From assembly GCA_019054805.1 (NCBI GenBank), contig JAHQIY010000049.1, positions 62,001-126,000 on the forward strand: DNA of 64,000 nucleotides. Direction: 5' to 3'. The DNA comes from Brachionus manjavacas. Taxonomy: Eukaryota; Rotifera; Eurotatoria; Ploima; Brachionidae. The notes under the pieces are model-generated. The model saw nothing but the letters and a program-made list of their open reading frames with translations. It ran no database searches and had not been told where the DNA came from. A program made the translations under genes and the position numbers. Every line of letters begins with the position of its first letter. The stretch's first letter is position 1. This document shows, piece after piece, positions 1 through 14,100 of this stretch.

Positions 1-3000
1 AGACTGATTTTTTACTTTTTCTTTCATTTCAAATATGTTTATTTGCTTATTAGTAAAACGAAATATCAAAATTTTTGAAAATCTGGTATCTGCCAGACGA
101 ATTGTTATTCTTTACGATTCTAGAGTCATGCAAAAGCATTTTTCGTGATCTGATTTACGAATGGTTTGATTTTTGGTTTTGTAATAAATTTAAATTGATC
201 ATATCTAAAAACTTTAAGATTTTGCATTGAAAATTTTTTTTCAAGAAAAAAAGTTTGAAATAAGCATGATTTTTTACTTTATCTTTCATTAAAAATATGT
301 TTATTTGCTTATTTATAAAAACAAAATTCAAAATTACTAACAATCTGGTATCTTCCAGACGAATTGTTTTTCTTTACGATTCTAGAGTCATGCGAAAGCA
401 TTTTCTGTTATCTGATTTACGAATGGTTTGATTTTTGGTTTTGTAATAAATTTAAATTGATCATATCTAAAAACTTTAAGATTTTGCATTGAAAATTTTT
501 TTCAAGAAAAAAAAGTTTGAAATAAGAATGATTTTTTACTTTATCTTTCATTACAAATATGTTTATTTGCTTATTTATAAAAACAAAATTCAAAATTACT
601 GACAATCTGGTATCTTCCAGACGAATTGTTTTTCTCTACGATTCTAGAGTCATGCTGAAAGCATTTTTCGTGATCTGATTTACGAATGGTTTGATTTTTA
701 ATTTTGTAATAAATTTAAATTGATCAAATCTAAAAACCTTAAGATTTTGCATTGAAAATTTTTTTTCAAGAAAAAAAAGTTTGAAATAAGAATGATTTTT
801 TTACTTTATCTTTCATTTCAAATATGTTTATTTGCTTATTTATAAAAACAAAATTCAAAATTACTGACAATCTGGTATCTTCCAGACGAATTGTTATTCT
901 TTACGATTCTAGAGTCATGCGAAAGCATTATTCGTGATCTGATTTACGAATGGTTTGATTTTTGGTTTTGTAATAAATTTAAATTGATCATATCTAAAAA
1001 CTTTAAGATTTTGCATTGAAAATTTTTTTTTCAAGAAAAAAAAAATTGAAATAAGAATGATTTTTTACTTTATCTTTCATTTCAAATATGTTTAGTTGCT
1101 TATTAATAAAACGAAACATCAAAATTTTTGACAATCTGGTATCTTCCAGACGAATTGTTATTCTTTACGATTCCAGAGTCATGCGAAAGCATTTTCTGTT
1201 ATCAGATTTACGAATGGTTTGATTTTTGGTTTTTAATAAATTTAAATTGATCATATCTAAAAACTTTAAGATTTTGCATTGAAAATTTTTTTTTTCAAGA
1301 AAAAATAGTTTGAAAAAAGACTGATTTTTTACTTTTTCTTTCATTTCAAATATGTTTATTTGCTTATTAGTAAAACGAAATATCAAAATTTTTGAAAATC
1401 TGGTATCTGCCAGACGAATTGTTATTCTTTACGATTCTAGAGTCATGCAAAAGCATTTTTCGTGATCTGATTTACGAATGGTTTGATTTTTGGTTTTGTA
1501 ATAAATTTAAATTGATCATATCTAAAAACCTTAAGATTTTGCATTGAAAATTTTTTTTTTCAAGAAAAAAAAGTTTGAAATAAGCATGATTTTTTACTTT
1601 ATCTTTCATTAAAAATATGTTTATTTGCTTATTTATAAAAACAAAATTCAAAATTACTAACAATCTGGTATCTTCCAGACGAATTGTTTTTCTTTACGAT
1701 TCTAGAGTCATGCGAAAGCATTTTCTGCTATCTGATTTACGAATGGTTTGATTTTTGGTTTTGTAATAAATTTAAATTGATCATATCTAAAAACTTTAAG
1801 ATTTTGCATTGAAAATTTTTTTTTCAAGAAAAAAAAGTTTGAAATAAGAATGATTTTTTACTTTATCTTTCATTACAAATATGTTTATTTGCTTATTTAT
1901 AAAAACAAAATTCAAAATTACTGACAATCTGGTATCTTCCAGACGAATTGTTATTCTTTACGATTCTAGAGTCATGCGAAAGCATTATTGGTGATCTGAT
2001 TTAACAATGGTTTGATTTTTGGTTTTGTAATAAATTTAAATTGATCATATCTAAAAACCTTAAGATTTTGCATTGAAAATTTTTTTTTTCAAGAAAAAAA
2101 AGTTTGAAATAAGAATGATTTTTTACTTTATCTTTCATTTCAAACATGTTTATTTGCTTATTTATAAAAACAAAATTCAAAATTACTGACGATCTGGTAT
2201 CTTCCAGACGAATTGTTATTCTTTACGATTCTAGAGTCATGCGAAAGCATTATTGGTGATCTGATTTACGAATGGTTTGATTTTTGGTTTTGTAATAAAT
2301 TTAAATTGATCATATCTAAAAACCTTAAGATTTTGCATTGAAAATTTTTTTTTTCAAGAAAAAAAAAATTGAAATAAGAATGATTTTTTACTTTATCTTT
2401 CATTTCAAATATGTTTATTTGCTTATTAATAAAACGAAACATCAAAATTTTTGACAATCTGGTATCTTCCAGACGAATTGTTATTCTTTACGATTCCAGA
2501 GTCATGCGAAAGCATTTTCTGTTATCAGATTTACGAATGGTTTGATTTTTGGTTTTGTAATAAATTTAAATTGATCATATCTAAAAACCTTAAGATTTTG
2601 CATTGAAAATTTTTTTTTTCAAGAAAAAAAAGTTTGAAATAAGAATGATTTTTTACTTTATCTTTCATTTCAAACATGTTTATTTGCTTATTTATAAAAA
2701 CAAAATTCAAAATTACTGACAATCTGGTATCTTCCAGACGAATTGTTATTCTTTACGATTCTAGAGTCATGCGAAAGCATTTTTCGTGATCTAATTTACG
2801 AATGGTTTGATTTTTGGTTTTGTAATAAATTTAAATTGATCATATCTAAAAACTTTAAGATTTTGCATTGAAAATTTTTTTTTCAAGAAAAAAAAAATTG
2901 AAATAAGAATGATTTTTTACTTTATCTTTCATTAGAAATATGTTTATTTAATTATTTATAAAAACAAACATTAAAATTTTTGACAATCTGGTATCTTCCA

Positions 3001-5138
3001 GACGAATTGTTATTCTTTACGATTCTAGAGTCATGCAAAAGCATTTTTCGTGATCTGATTTACGAATGGTTTGATTTTTGGTATTGTAATAAATTTAAAT
3101 TGATCATATCTAAAAACTTTAAGATTTTGCATTGAAAATTTTTTTTCAAGAAAAAAAAGTTTGAAATAAGCATGATTTTTTACTTTATCTTTCATTAAAA
3201 ATATGTTTATTTGCTTATTTATAAAAACAAAATTCAAAATTACTAACAATCTGGTATCTTCCAGACGAATTGTTATTCTTTACGATTCTAGAGTCATGCA
3301 AAAGCATTTTTCGTGATCTGATTTACGAATGGTTTGATTTTTGGTTTTGTAATAAATTTAAATTGATCATATCTAAAAACCTTAAGATTTTGCATTGAAA
3401 ATTTTTTTTTTCAAGAAAAAATAGTTTGAAAAAAGACTGATTTTTTACTTTTTCTTTCATTTCAAATATGTTTATTTGCTTATTAATAAAACGAAACATC
3501 AAAATTTTTGACAATCTGGTATCTTCCAGACGAATTGTTATTCTTTACGATTCCAGAGTCATGCGAAAGCATTTTCTGTTATCTGATTTACGAATGGTTT
3601 GATTTTTGGTTTTGTAATAAATTTAAATTGATCATATCAAAAAACTTTAAGATTTTGCATTGAAAATTTTTTTTTCAAGAAAAAAAAAATTGAAATAAGA
3701 ATGATTTTTTACTTTATCTTTCATTTCAAATATGTTTATTTGCTTATTAATAAAACGAAACATCAAAATTTTTGACAATCTGGTATCTTCCAGACGAATT
3801 GTTATTTTTACGATTCTAGAGTCATGCGAAAGCATTTTCTGTTATCTGATTTACGAATGGTTTGATTTTTGGTTTTGTACTAAATTTAAGTTGATCATAT
3901 CTAAAAACTTTAAGATTTTGCATTGAAAATTTTTTTTTCAAGAAAAAATAGTTTGAAAAAAGACTGATTTTTTACTTTTTCTTTCATTTCAAATATGTTT
4001 ATTTGCTTATTAATAAAACGAAACATCAAAATTTTTGACAATCTGGTATCTGCCAGACGAATTGTTATTCTTTACGATTCCAGAGTCATGCGAAAGCATT
4101 TTTCGTGATCTAATTAACAAATGGTTTGATTTTTGGTTTTGTAATAAATTTAAATTGATCATATCTAAAAACTTTAAGATTTTGCATTGAAAATTTTTTT
4201 TTTCAAGAAAAAAAAGTTTGAAAAAAGACTGATTTTTTACTTTTTCTTTCATTTCAAATATGTTTATTTGCTTATTAGTAAAACGAAATATCAAAATTTT
4301 TGAAAATCTGGTATCTGCCAGACGAATTGTTATTCTTTACGATTCTAGAGTCATGCAAAAGCATTTTTTCGTGATCTGATTTACGAATGGTTTGATTTTT
4401 GGTTTTGTAATAAATTTAAATTGATCATATCTAAAAACCTTAAGATTTTGCATTGAAAATTTTTTTTTTCAAGAAAAAATAGTTTGAAAAAAGACTGATT
4501 TTTTACTTTTTCTTTCATTTCAAATATGTTTATTTGCTTATTAATAAAACGAAACATCAAAATTTTTGACAATCTGGTATCTGCCAGACGAATTGTTATT
4601 CTTTACGATTCCAGAGTCATGCGAAAGCATTTTTCGTGATCTAATTTACGAATGGTTTGATTTTTCGTTTTGTAATAAATTTAAATTGATCATATCTAAA
4701 AACCTTAAGATTTTGCATTGAAAATTTTTTTTTTCAAGAAAAAATAGTTTGAAAAAAGACTGATTTTTTACTTTTTCTTTCATTTCAAATATGTTTATTT
4801 GCTTATTAGTAAAACGAAATATCAAAATTTTTGAAAATCTGGTATCTGCCAGACGAATTGTTATTCTTTACGATTCTAGAGTCATGCAAAAGCATTTTTC
4901 GTGATCTGATTTACGAATGGTTTGATTTTTGGTTTTGTTATAAATTTAAATTGATGATATCTAAAAACTTTAAGAAATTGCATTGAAAATTTTTTTTTCA
5001 AGAAAAAAAAGTTTGAAATAAGACTGATTTTTTACTTTTTCTTTCATTACAAATATATTTATTTGCTTATACATAAAAACAAACATCAAAATTACTGACA
5101 ATCTGGTATCTTCCAGAAGAATTGTTAATATGTTTATT
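1..5138 (+). repeat. Satellite A, block 1 (about 262-bp monomer, first orientation)
   Basis: Tandem monomers of about 262 bp (258-266) run head to tail from the window's left edge. Landmarks in each copy, in order, are TCTGG-N6-CCAGA, an XbaI-like TCTAGAGTCATG, GGTTTGATTTTTGG, AATTTAAATTGATCA, and a T-run/CAAG/A-run. Copies differ mainly in the length of the A and T runs and at scattered substitutions such as CTGCCAGA for CTTCCAGA. About 19 copies are present. The left end is cut by the window, so the true array start is unknown. Short open frames of 60-75 codons recur once per monomer but change frame between copies and are not genes. Confidence 0.97.
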
Positions 5139-5157
5139 CATTACAAATAAACATATT
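5127..5157. repeat. Perfect 12-bp inverted repeat at the first orientation switch of satellite A
   Basis: AATATGTTTATT (5127-5138) is followed by a 7-base loop (CATTACA) and its exact reverse complement AATAAACATATT (5146-5157). The left arm ends a first-orientation monomer and the right arm starts the reverse-orientation array. The junction is therefore a head-to-head foldback. It could be the scar of a hairpin-mediated or template-switch inversion, which is inference. Confidence 0.9.
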
Positions 5158-8100
5158 TGTAATGAAAGAAAAAGTAAAAAATCAGTCTTTTTTCAAACTT
5201 TTTTTTCTTTAAAAAAATTTTTCAATGCAAAATCTTAGAGTTTTTAGATATGATCAATTTAAATTTATTACAAAACCAAAAATCAAACCATTCGTAAATC
5301 AGATAACAGAAAATGCTTTCGCATGACTCTAGAATCGTAAAAATAACAATTCGTCTGGAAGATACCAGATTGTCAGTAATTTTGATGTTTGTTTTTATAT
5401 ATAAGCAAATAAACATATTTGAAATGAAAGAAAAAGAAAAAATCAGTCTTATTTCAAACTTTTTTTATTGAAATAAAAAAATTTTCAATGCAAAATCTTA
5501 AAGTTTTTAAATATGATCAATTTAAATTTATTACAAAACCAAAAATCAAACCATTCGTAAATCAGATAACAGAAAATGCTTTCGCATGACTCTAGAATCG
5601 TAAAGAATAACAATTCGTCTGGAAGATACCAGATTGTCAGTAATTTTGATGTTTGTTTTTATATATAAGCAAATAAACATATTTGAAATGAAAGAAAAAG
5701 AAAAAAATCAGTCTTATTTCAAACTTTTTTTTATTGAAATAAAAAAATTTTCAATGCAAAATCTTAAAGTTTTTAAATATGATCAATTTAAATTTATTAC
5801 AAAACCAAAAATCAAACCATTCGTAAATCAGATAACAGAAAATGCTTTCGCATGGCTCTAGAATCGTAAAGAATAACAATTCGTCTGGAAGATACCAGAT
5901 TGTCAGTAATTTTGATGTTTGTTTTTATATATAAGCAAATAAACATATTTGAAATGAAAGATAAAGTAAAAAATCATTCTTATTTCAAACTTTTTTTTCT
6001 TGAATAAAAAAATTTTAAATGCAAAATCTTAAAGTTTTTAGATATGATCAATTTAAATTTAGTACAAAACCAAAAATCAAACCATTCGTAAATCAGATAA
6101 CAGAAAATGCTTTCGCATGACTCTAGAATCGTAAAAATAACAATTCGTCTGGAAGATACCAGTTTGTCAGTAATTTTGATGTTTGTTTTTATATATAAGC
6201 AAATAAACATATTTGAAATGAAAGAAAAAGTAAAAAATCAGTCTTATTTCAAACTTTTTTTTCTTGAAAAAAAAATTTTAAATGCAAAATCTTAAAGTTT
6301 TTAGATATGATCAATTTAAATTTAGTACAAAACCAAAAATCAAACCATTCGTAAATCAGATCACGAATAATGCTTTCGCATGACTCTAGAATCGTAAAGA
6401 AAAACAATTCGTCTGGCAGATACCAGAATTTCAAAAATTTTGATGTTTCGTTTTACTAATAAGCAAATAAACATATTTGTAATGAAAGAAAAAGTAAAAA
6501 ATCAGTCTTTTTTCAAACTTTTTTTTCTTAAAAAAAAATTTTCAATGCAAAATCTTAAAGTTTTTAGATATGATCAATTTAAATTTATTACAAAACCAAA
6601 AATCAAACCATTCGTAAATCAGATAACAGAAAATGCTTTCGCATGACTCTAGAATCGTAAAGAAAAACAATTCGTCTGGAAGATACCAGATTGTCAGTAA
6701 TTTTGAATTTTGTTTTTAAAATAAGCAAATAAACATATTTGAAATGAAAGAAAAAGTAAAAAATCAGTCTTATTTCAAACTTTTTTTTCTTGAATAAAAA
6801 AATTTTAAATGCAAAATCTTAAAGTTTTTAGATATGATCAATTTAAATTTAGTACAAAACCAAAAATCAAACCATTCGTAAATCAGATAACAGAAAATGC
6901 TTTCGCATGACTCTAGAATCGTAAAGAATAACAATTCGTCTGGCAGATACCAGATTGTCAAAAATTTTGATGTTTCGTCTTACTAATAAGAAAATAAACA
7001 TATTTGAAATGAAAGAAAAAGTAAAAAATCAGTCTTTTTTCAAACTTTTTTTTCTTGAATAAAAAAATTTTAAATGCAAAATCTTAAAGTTTTTAGATAT
7101 GATCAATTTAAATTTAGTACAAAACCAAAAATCAAACCATTCGTAAATCAGATAACAGAAAATGCTTTCGCATGACTCTAGAATCGTAAAAATAACAATT
7201 CGTCTGGAAGATACCAGTTTGTCAGTAATTTTGATGTTTGTTTTTATATATAAGCAAATAAACATATTTGAAATGAAAGTTAAAGTAAAAAATCATTCTT
7301 ATTTCAAACTTTTTTTTCTTGAATAAAAAAATTTTAAATGCAAAATCTTAAAGTTTTTAGATATGATCAATTTAAATTTAGTACAAAACCAAAAATCAAA
7401 CCATTCGTAAATCAGATAACAGAAAATGCTTTCGCATGACTCTAGAATCGTAAAGAATAACAATTCGTCTGGCAGATACCAGATTGTCAAAAATTTTGAT
7501 GTTTCGTCTTACTAATAAGAAAATAAACATATTTGAAATGAAAGAAAAAGTAAAAATCAGTCTTATTTCAAACTTTTTTTCTTGAAAAAAATTTTCAATG
7601 CAATTTCTTAAAGTTTTTAGATTTGATCAATTTAAATTTATTTCAAAAACCAAAAATCAAACCATTCGTAAATCAGATCACGAAAAATGCTTTCGCATGA
7701 CTCTAGAATCGTAAAGAATAACAATTCGTCTGGAAGATACCAGATTGTCAAAAATTTTGATGTTTCGTTTTACTAATAAGCAAATAAACATATTTGAAAT
7801 GAAAGTTAAAGTAAAAAATCATTCTTATTTCAAACTTTTTTTTCTTGAATAAAAAAATTTTAAATGCAAAATCTTAAAGTTTTTAGATATGATCAATTTA
7901 AATTTAGTACAAAACCAAAAATCAAACCATTCGTAAATCAGATAACAGAAAATGCTTTCGCATGACTCTAGAATCGTAAAGAATAACAATTCGTCTGGAA
8001 GATACCAGATTGTCAAAAATTTTGATGTTTCGTTTTACTAATAAGCAAATAAACATATTTGAAATGAAAGAAAAAGTAAAAAATCAGTCTTTTTTCAAAC

Positions 8101-11100
8101 TTTTTTTTCTTGAAAAAAAAAATTTTCAATGCAAAATCTTAAGGTTTTTAGATATGATCAATTTAAATTTATTACAAAACCAAAAATCAAACCATTCGTA
8201 AATCAGATCACCAATAATGCTTTCGCATGACTCTAGAATCGTAAAGAATAACAATTCGTCTGGAAGATACCAGATTGTCAGTAATTTTGATGTTTGTTTT
8301 TATATTTAAGCAAATAAACATATTTGAAATGAAAGTTAAAGTAAAAAATCATTCTTATTTCAAACTTTTTTTTCTTGAATAAAAAAATTTTAAATGCAAA
8401 ATCTTAAAGTTTTTAGATATGATCAATTTAAATTTAGTACAAAACCAAAAATCAAACCATTCGTAAATCAGATAACAGAAAATGCTTTCGCATGACTCTA
8501 GAATCGTAAAGAATAACAATTCGTCTGGCAGATACCAGATTGTCAAAAATTTTGATGTTTCGTCTTACTAATAAGAAAATAAACATATTTGAAATGAAAG
8601 AAAAAGTAAAAAATCAGTCTTTTTTCAAACTTTTTTTTCTTGAAAAAAAAAATTTTCAATGCAAAATCTTAAGGTTTTTAGATATGATCAATTTAAATTT
8701 ATTACAAAACCAAAAATCAAACCATTCGTAAATCAGATAACAGAAAATGCTTTCGCATGACTCTAGAATCGTAAAAATAACAATTCGTCTGGAAGATACC
8801 AGTTTGTCAGTAATTTTGATGTTTGTTTTTATATATAAGCAAATAAACATATTTGAAATGAAAGAAAAAGTAAAAAATCAGTCTTTTTTCAAACTTTTTT
8901 TTCTTAAAAAAAAATTTTCAATGCAAAATCTTAAGGTTTTTAGATATGATCAATTTAAATTTATTACAAAACCAAAAATCAAACCATTCGTAAATCAGAT
9001 AACAGAAAATGCTTTCGCATGACTCTAGAATCGTAAAGAATAACAATTCGTCTGGAAGATACCAGATTGTCAGTAATTTTGATGTTTGTTTTTATATTTA
9101 AGCAAATAAACATATTTGAAATGAAAGTTAAAGTAAAAAATCATTCTTATTTCAAACTTTTTTTTCTTGAAAAAAAATTTTCAATGCAATTTCTTAAAGT
9201 TTTTAGATTTGATCAATTTAAATTTATTTCAAAACCAAAAATCAAACCATTCGTAAATCAGATCACGAAAAATGCTTTCGCATGACTCTAGAATCGTAAA
9301 AATAACAATTCGTCTGGAAGATACCAGTTTGTCAGTAATTTTGATGTTTGTTTTTATATATAAGCAAATAAACATATTTGAAATGAAAGAAAAAGTAAAA
9401 AATCAGTCTTATTTCAAACTTTTTTTCTTGAATAAAAAATTTTAAATGCAAAATCTTAAAGTTTTTAGATATGATCAATTTAAATTTAGTACAAAACCAA
9501 AAATCAAACCATTCGTAAATCAGATAACAGAAAATGCTTTCGCATGACTCTAGAATCGTAAAGAATAACAATTCGTCTGGCAGATACCAGATTGTCAAAA
9601 ATTTTGATGTTTCGTCTTACTAATAAGAAAATAAACATATTTGAAATGAAAGAAAAAGTAAAAAATCAGTCTTATTTCAAACTTTTTTTTCTTGAAAAAA
9701 AATTTTCAATGCAATTTCTTAAAGTTTTTAGATTTGATCAATTTAAATTTATTTCAAAACCAAAAATCAAACCATTCGTAAATCAGATCACGAAAAATGC
9801 TTTCGCATGACTCTAGAATCGTAAAAATAACAATTCGTCTGGAAGATACCAGTTTGTCAGTAATTTTGATGTTTGTTTTTATATATAAGCAAATAAACAT
9901 ATTTGAAATGAAAGAAAAAGTAAAAAATCAGTCTTATTTCAAACTTTTTTTTCTTGAATAAAAAAATTTTAAATGCAAAATCTTAAAGTTTTTAGATATG
10001 ATCAATTTAAATTTAGTACAAAACCAAAAATCAAACCATTCGTAAATCAGATAACAGAAAATGCTTTCGCATGACTCTAGAATCGTAAAGAATAACAATT
10101 CGTCTGGAAGATACCAGATTGTCAAAAATTTTGATGTTTGTTTTTATATATAAGCAAATAAACATATTTGAAATGAAAGATAAAGTAAAAAATCATTCTT
10201 ATTTCAAACTTTTTTTTCTTGAAAAAAAATTTTCAATGCAATATCTTTAAGTTTTTAGATTTGATCAATTTAAATTTATTACAAAACCAAAAATCAAACC
10301 ATTCGTAAATCAGATCCAAAAATGCTTTCGCATGACTCTAGAATCGTAAAAATAACAATTCGTCTGGAAGATACCAGATTGTCAGTAATTTTGATGTTTG
10401 TTTTTATATATAAGCAAATAAACATATTTGAAATGAAAGAAAAAGTAAAAAATCAGTCTTATTTCAAATTTTTTTTTCTTGAAAAAAAATTTTCAATGCA
10501 CAATCTTAAAGTTTTTAGATATGATCAATTTAAATTTAGTACAAAACCAAAAATCAAACCATTCGTAAATCAGATCACGAATAATTCTTTCGCATGACTC
10601 TAGAATCGTAAAGAATAACAATTCGTCTGGCAGATACCAGATTGTCAAAAATTTTGATGTTTCGTCTTACTAATAAGAAAATAAACATATTTGAAATGAA
10701 AGAAAAAGTAAAAAATCAGTCTTATTTCAAACTTTTTTCTTGAAAAAATTTTCAATGCAAAATCTTAAAGTTTTTAGATTTAATCAATTTAAATTTATTA
10801 CAAAACCAAAAATCAAACCATTCGTAAATCAGATCACGAAAAATGCTTTCGCATGACTCTAGAATCGTAAAAATAACAATTCGTCTGGAAGATACCAGAT
10901 TGTCAGTAATTTTGATGTTTGTTTTTATATATAAGCAAATAAACATATTTGAAATGAAAGATAAAGTAAAAAATCATTCTTATTTCAAACTTTTTTTTCT
11001 CAAAAAAAAAATTTTAAATGCAAAATCTTAAAGTTTTTAGAAATGATCAATTTAAATTTATTACAATACCAAAAATCAAACCATTCATAAATCAGATCAC

Positions 11101-14100
11101 GAATAATGCTTTTGCATGACTCTAGAATCGTAAAAATAACAATTCGTCTGGAAGATACCAGATTGTCAGTAATTTTGATGTTTGTTTTTATATATAAGCA
11201 AATAAACATATTTGAAATGAAAGAAAAAGTAAAAAATCAGTCTTATTTCAAATTTTTTTTTCTTGAAAAAAAATTTTCAATGCACAATCTTAAAGTTCTT
11301 AGATATGATCAATTTAAATTTATTACAAAACCAAAAATCAAACCATTCGTAAATCAGATCACGAAAAATGCTTTCGCATGACTCTAGAATCGTAAAAATA
11401 ACAATTCGTCTGGAAGATACCAGATTGTCAAAAATTTAGATGTTTGGTTTTATTAATAAGCAAATAAAAATTTTTGAAATGAAAGATAAAGTTTAAAGTC
11501 ATTCTTATTTCAAACTTTTTTTTCTTGAAAAAAAAAATTTTCAATGCAAAATCTTAAAGTTTTTGGATATGATCAATTTAAATTTAGTACAAAACCAAAA
11601 ATCAAACCATTCGTAAATCAGATCACGAAAAATGCTTTCGCATGACTCTAGAATCGTAAAAATAACAATTCGTCTGGAAGATACCAGATTGTCAGTAATT
11701 TTGATGTTTGTTTTTATATATAAGCAAATAAACATATTTGAAATGAAAGAAAAAGTAAAAAATCAGTCTTATTTCAAACTTTTTTTTCTTGAAAAAAAAA
11801 TTTTAAATGCAAAATCTTAAAGTTTTTAGATATGATCAATTTAAATTTATTACAAAACCAAAAATCAAACCATTCGTAAATCAGATCACGAATAATGCTT
11901 TCGCATGACTCTAGAATCGTAAAGAAAAACAATTCGTCTGGCAGATACCAGAATTTCAAAAATTTTGATGTTTCGTTTTACTAATAAGCAAATAAACATA
12001 TTTGTAATGAAAGAAAAAGTAAAAAATCAGTCTTATTTCAAACTTTTTTTTCTTAAAAAAAAATTTTCAATGCAAAATCTTAAAGTTTTTAGATATGATC
12101 AATTTAAATTTAGTACAAAACCAAAAATTAAACCATTCGTAAATCAGATAACAGAAAATGCTTTCGCATGACTCTAGAATCGTTTAGAATAACAATTCGT
12201 CTGGAAGATACCAGATTGTCAAAAATTTTGATGTTTCGTTTTACTAATAAGCAAATAAACATATTTGAAATGAAAGAAAAAGTAAAAAATCAGTCTTATT
12301 TCAAACTTTTTTTTATTGAAATAAAAAAATTTTCAATGCAAAATCTTAAGGTTTTTAGATATGATCAATTTAAATTCATTACAAAACCAAAAATCAAACC
12401 ATTCGTAAATCAGATCACCAATAATGCTTTCGCATGACTCTAGAATCGTAAAAATAACAATTCGTCTGGAAGATACCAGATTGTCAGTAATTTTGATGTT
12501 TGTTTTTATATATAAGCAAAAAAACATATTTGAAATGAAAGAAAAAGTAAAAAATCAGTCTTATTTCAAACTTTTTTTTCTTGAAAAAAAAATTTTCAAT
12601 GCAAAATCTTAAAGTTTTTAGATATGATCAATTTAAATTTAGTACAAAACCAAAAATCAAACCATTCGTAAATCAGATAACAGAAAATGCTTTCGCATGA
12701 CTCTAGAATCGTAAAGAAAAACAATTCGTCTGGAAGATACCAGATTGTCAAAAATTTTGATGTTTGTTTTTATATATAAGCAAATAAACATATTTGAAAT
12801 GAAAGATAAAGTAAAAAATCAGTCTTATTTCAAACTTTTTTTTCTTGAAAAAAAATTTTCAATGCACAATCTTAAAGTTTTTAGATATGATCAATTTAAA
12901 TTTATTACAAAACCAAAAATCAAACCATTCGTAAATCAGATCACGAATAATGCTTTCGCATGACTCTAGAACCGTAAAGAATAACAATTCGTCTGGCAGA
13001 TACCAGATTTTCAAAAATTTTGATGTTTCGTTTTACTAATAAGCAAATAAACATATTTGAAATGAAAGATAAAGAAAAATCATTCTTATTTCAAACTTTT
13101 TTTTCTTGAAAAAAAATTTTCAATGCAAAATCTTAAAGTTTTTAGATTTAATCAATTTAAATTTATTACAAAACCAAAAATCAAACCATTCGTAAATCAG
13201 ATCACGAAAAATGCTTTCGCATGACTCTAGAATCGTAAAGAATAACAATTCGTCTGGCAGATACCAGATTTTCAAAAATTTTGATGTTTCGTCTTACTAA
13301 TAAGAAAATAAACATATTTGAAATGAAAGAAAAAGTAAAAAATCAGTCTTATTTCAAACTTTTTTTTCTTGAAAAAAAAAATTTTCAATGCAAAATCTTA
13401 AAGTTTTTAGATATGATCAATTTAAATTTAGTACAAAACCAAAAATCAAACCATTCGTTAATCAGATCACGAATAATGCTTTCGCATGACTCTAGAATCG
13501 TAAAGAAAAACAATTCGTCTGGCAGATACCAAATTGTCAGTAATTTTGAATTTTGTTTTTAAAATAAGCAAATAAACATATTTGAAATGAAAGAAAAAGT
13601 AAAAAATCAGTCTTTTTTCAAACTTTTTTTTCTTGAAAAAAAATTTTCAATGCACAATCTTAAAGTTCTTAGATATGATCAATTTAAATTTAGTACAAAA
13701 CCAAAAATCAAACCATTCGTAAATCAGATCACCAATAATGCTTTCGCATGACTCTAGAATCGTAAAAATAACAATTCGTCTGGAAGATACCAGATTGTCA
13801 GTAATTTTGATGTTTGTTTTTATATATAAGCAAATAAACATATTCGAAATGAAAGAAAAAGTAAAAAATCAGTCTTATTTCAAACTTTTTTTTCTTGAAA
13901 AAAAAAATTTTCAATGCAAAATCTTAAAGTTTTTAGATATGATCAATTTAAATTTAGTACAAAACCAAAAATCAAACCATTCGTTAATCAGATCACGAAT
14001 AATGCTTTCGCATGACTCTAGAATCGTAAAGAAAAACAATTCGTCTGGCAGATACCAAATTGTCAGTAATTTTGAATTTTGTTTTTAAAATAAGCAAATA

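Noticed and set aside
13738-14088. Longest frame in satellite A (116 codons)
   Set aside because: It only arises because two adjacent monomers happen to stay in phase. Its content is the same repeat peptide twice.
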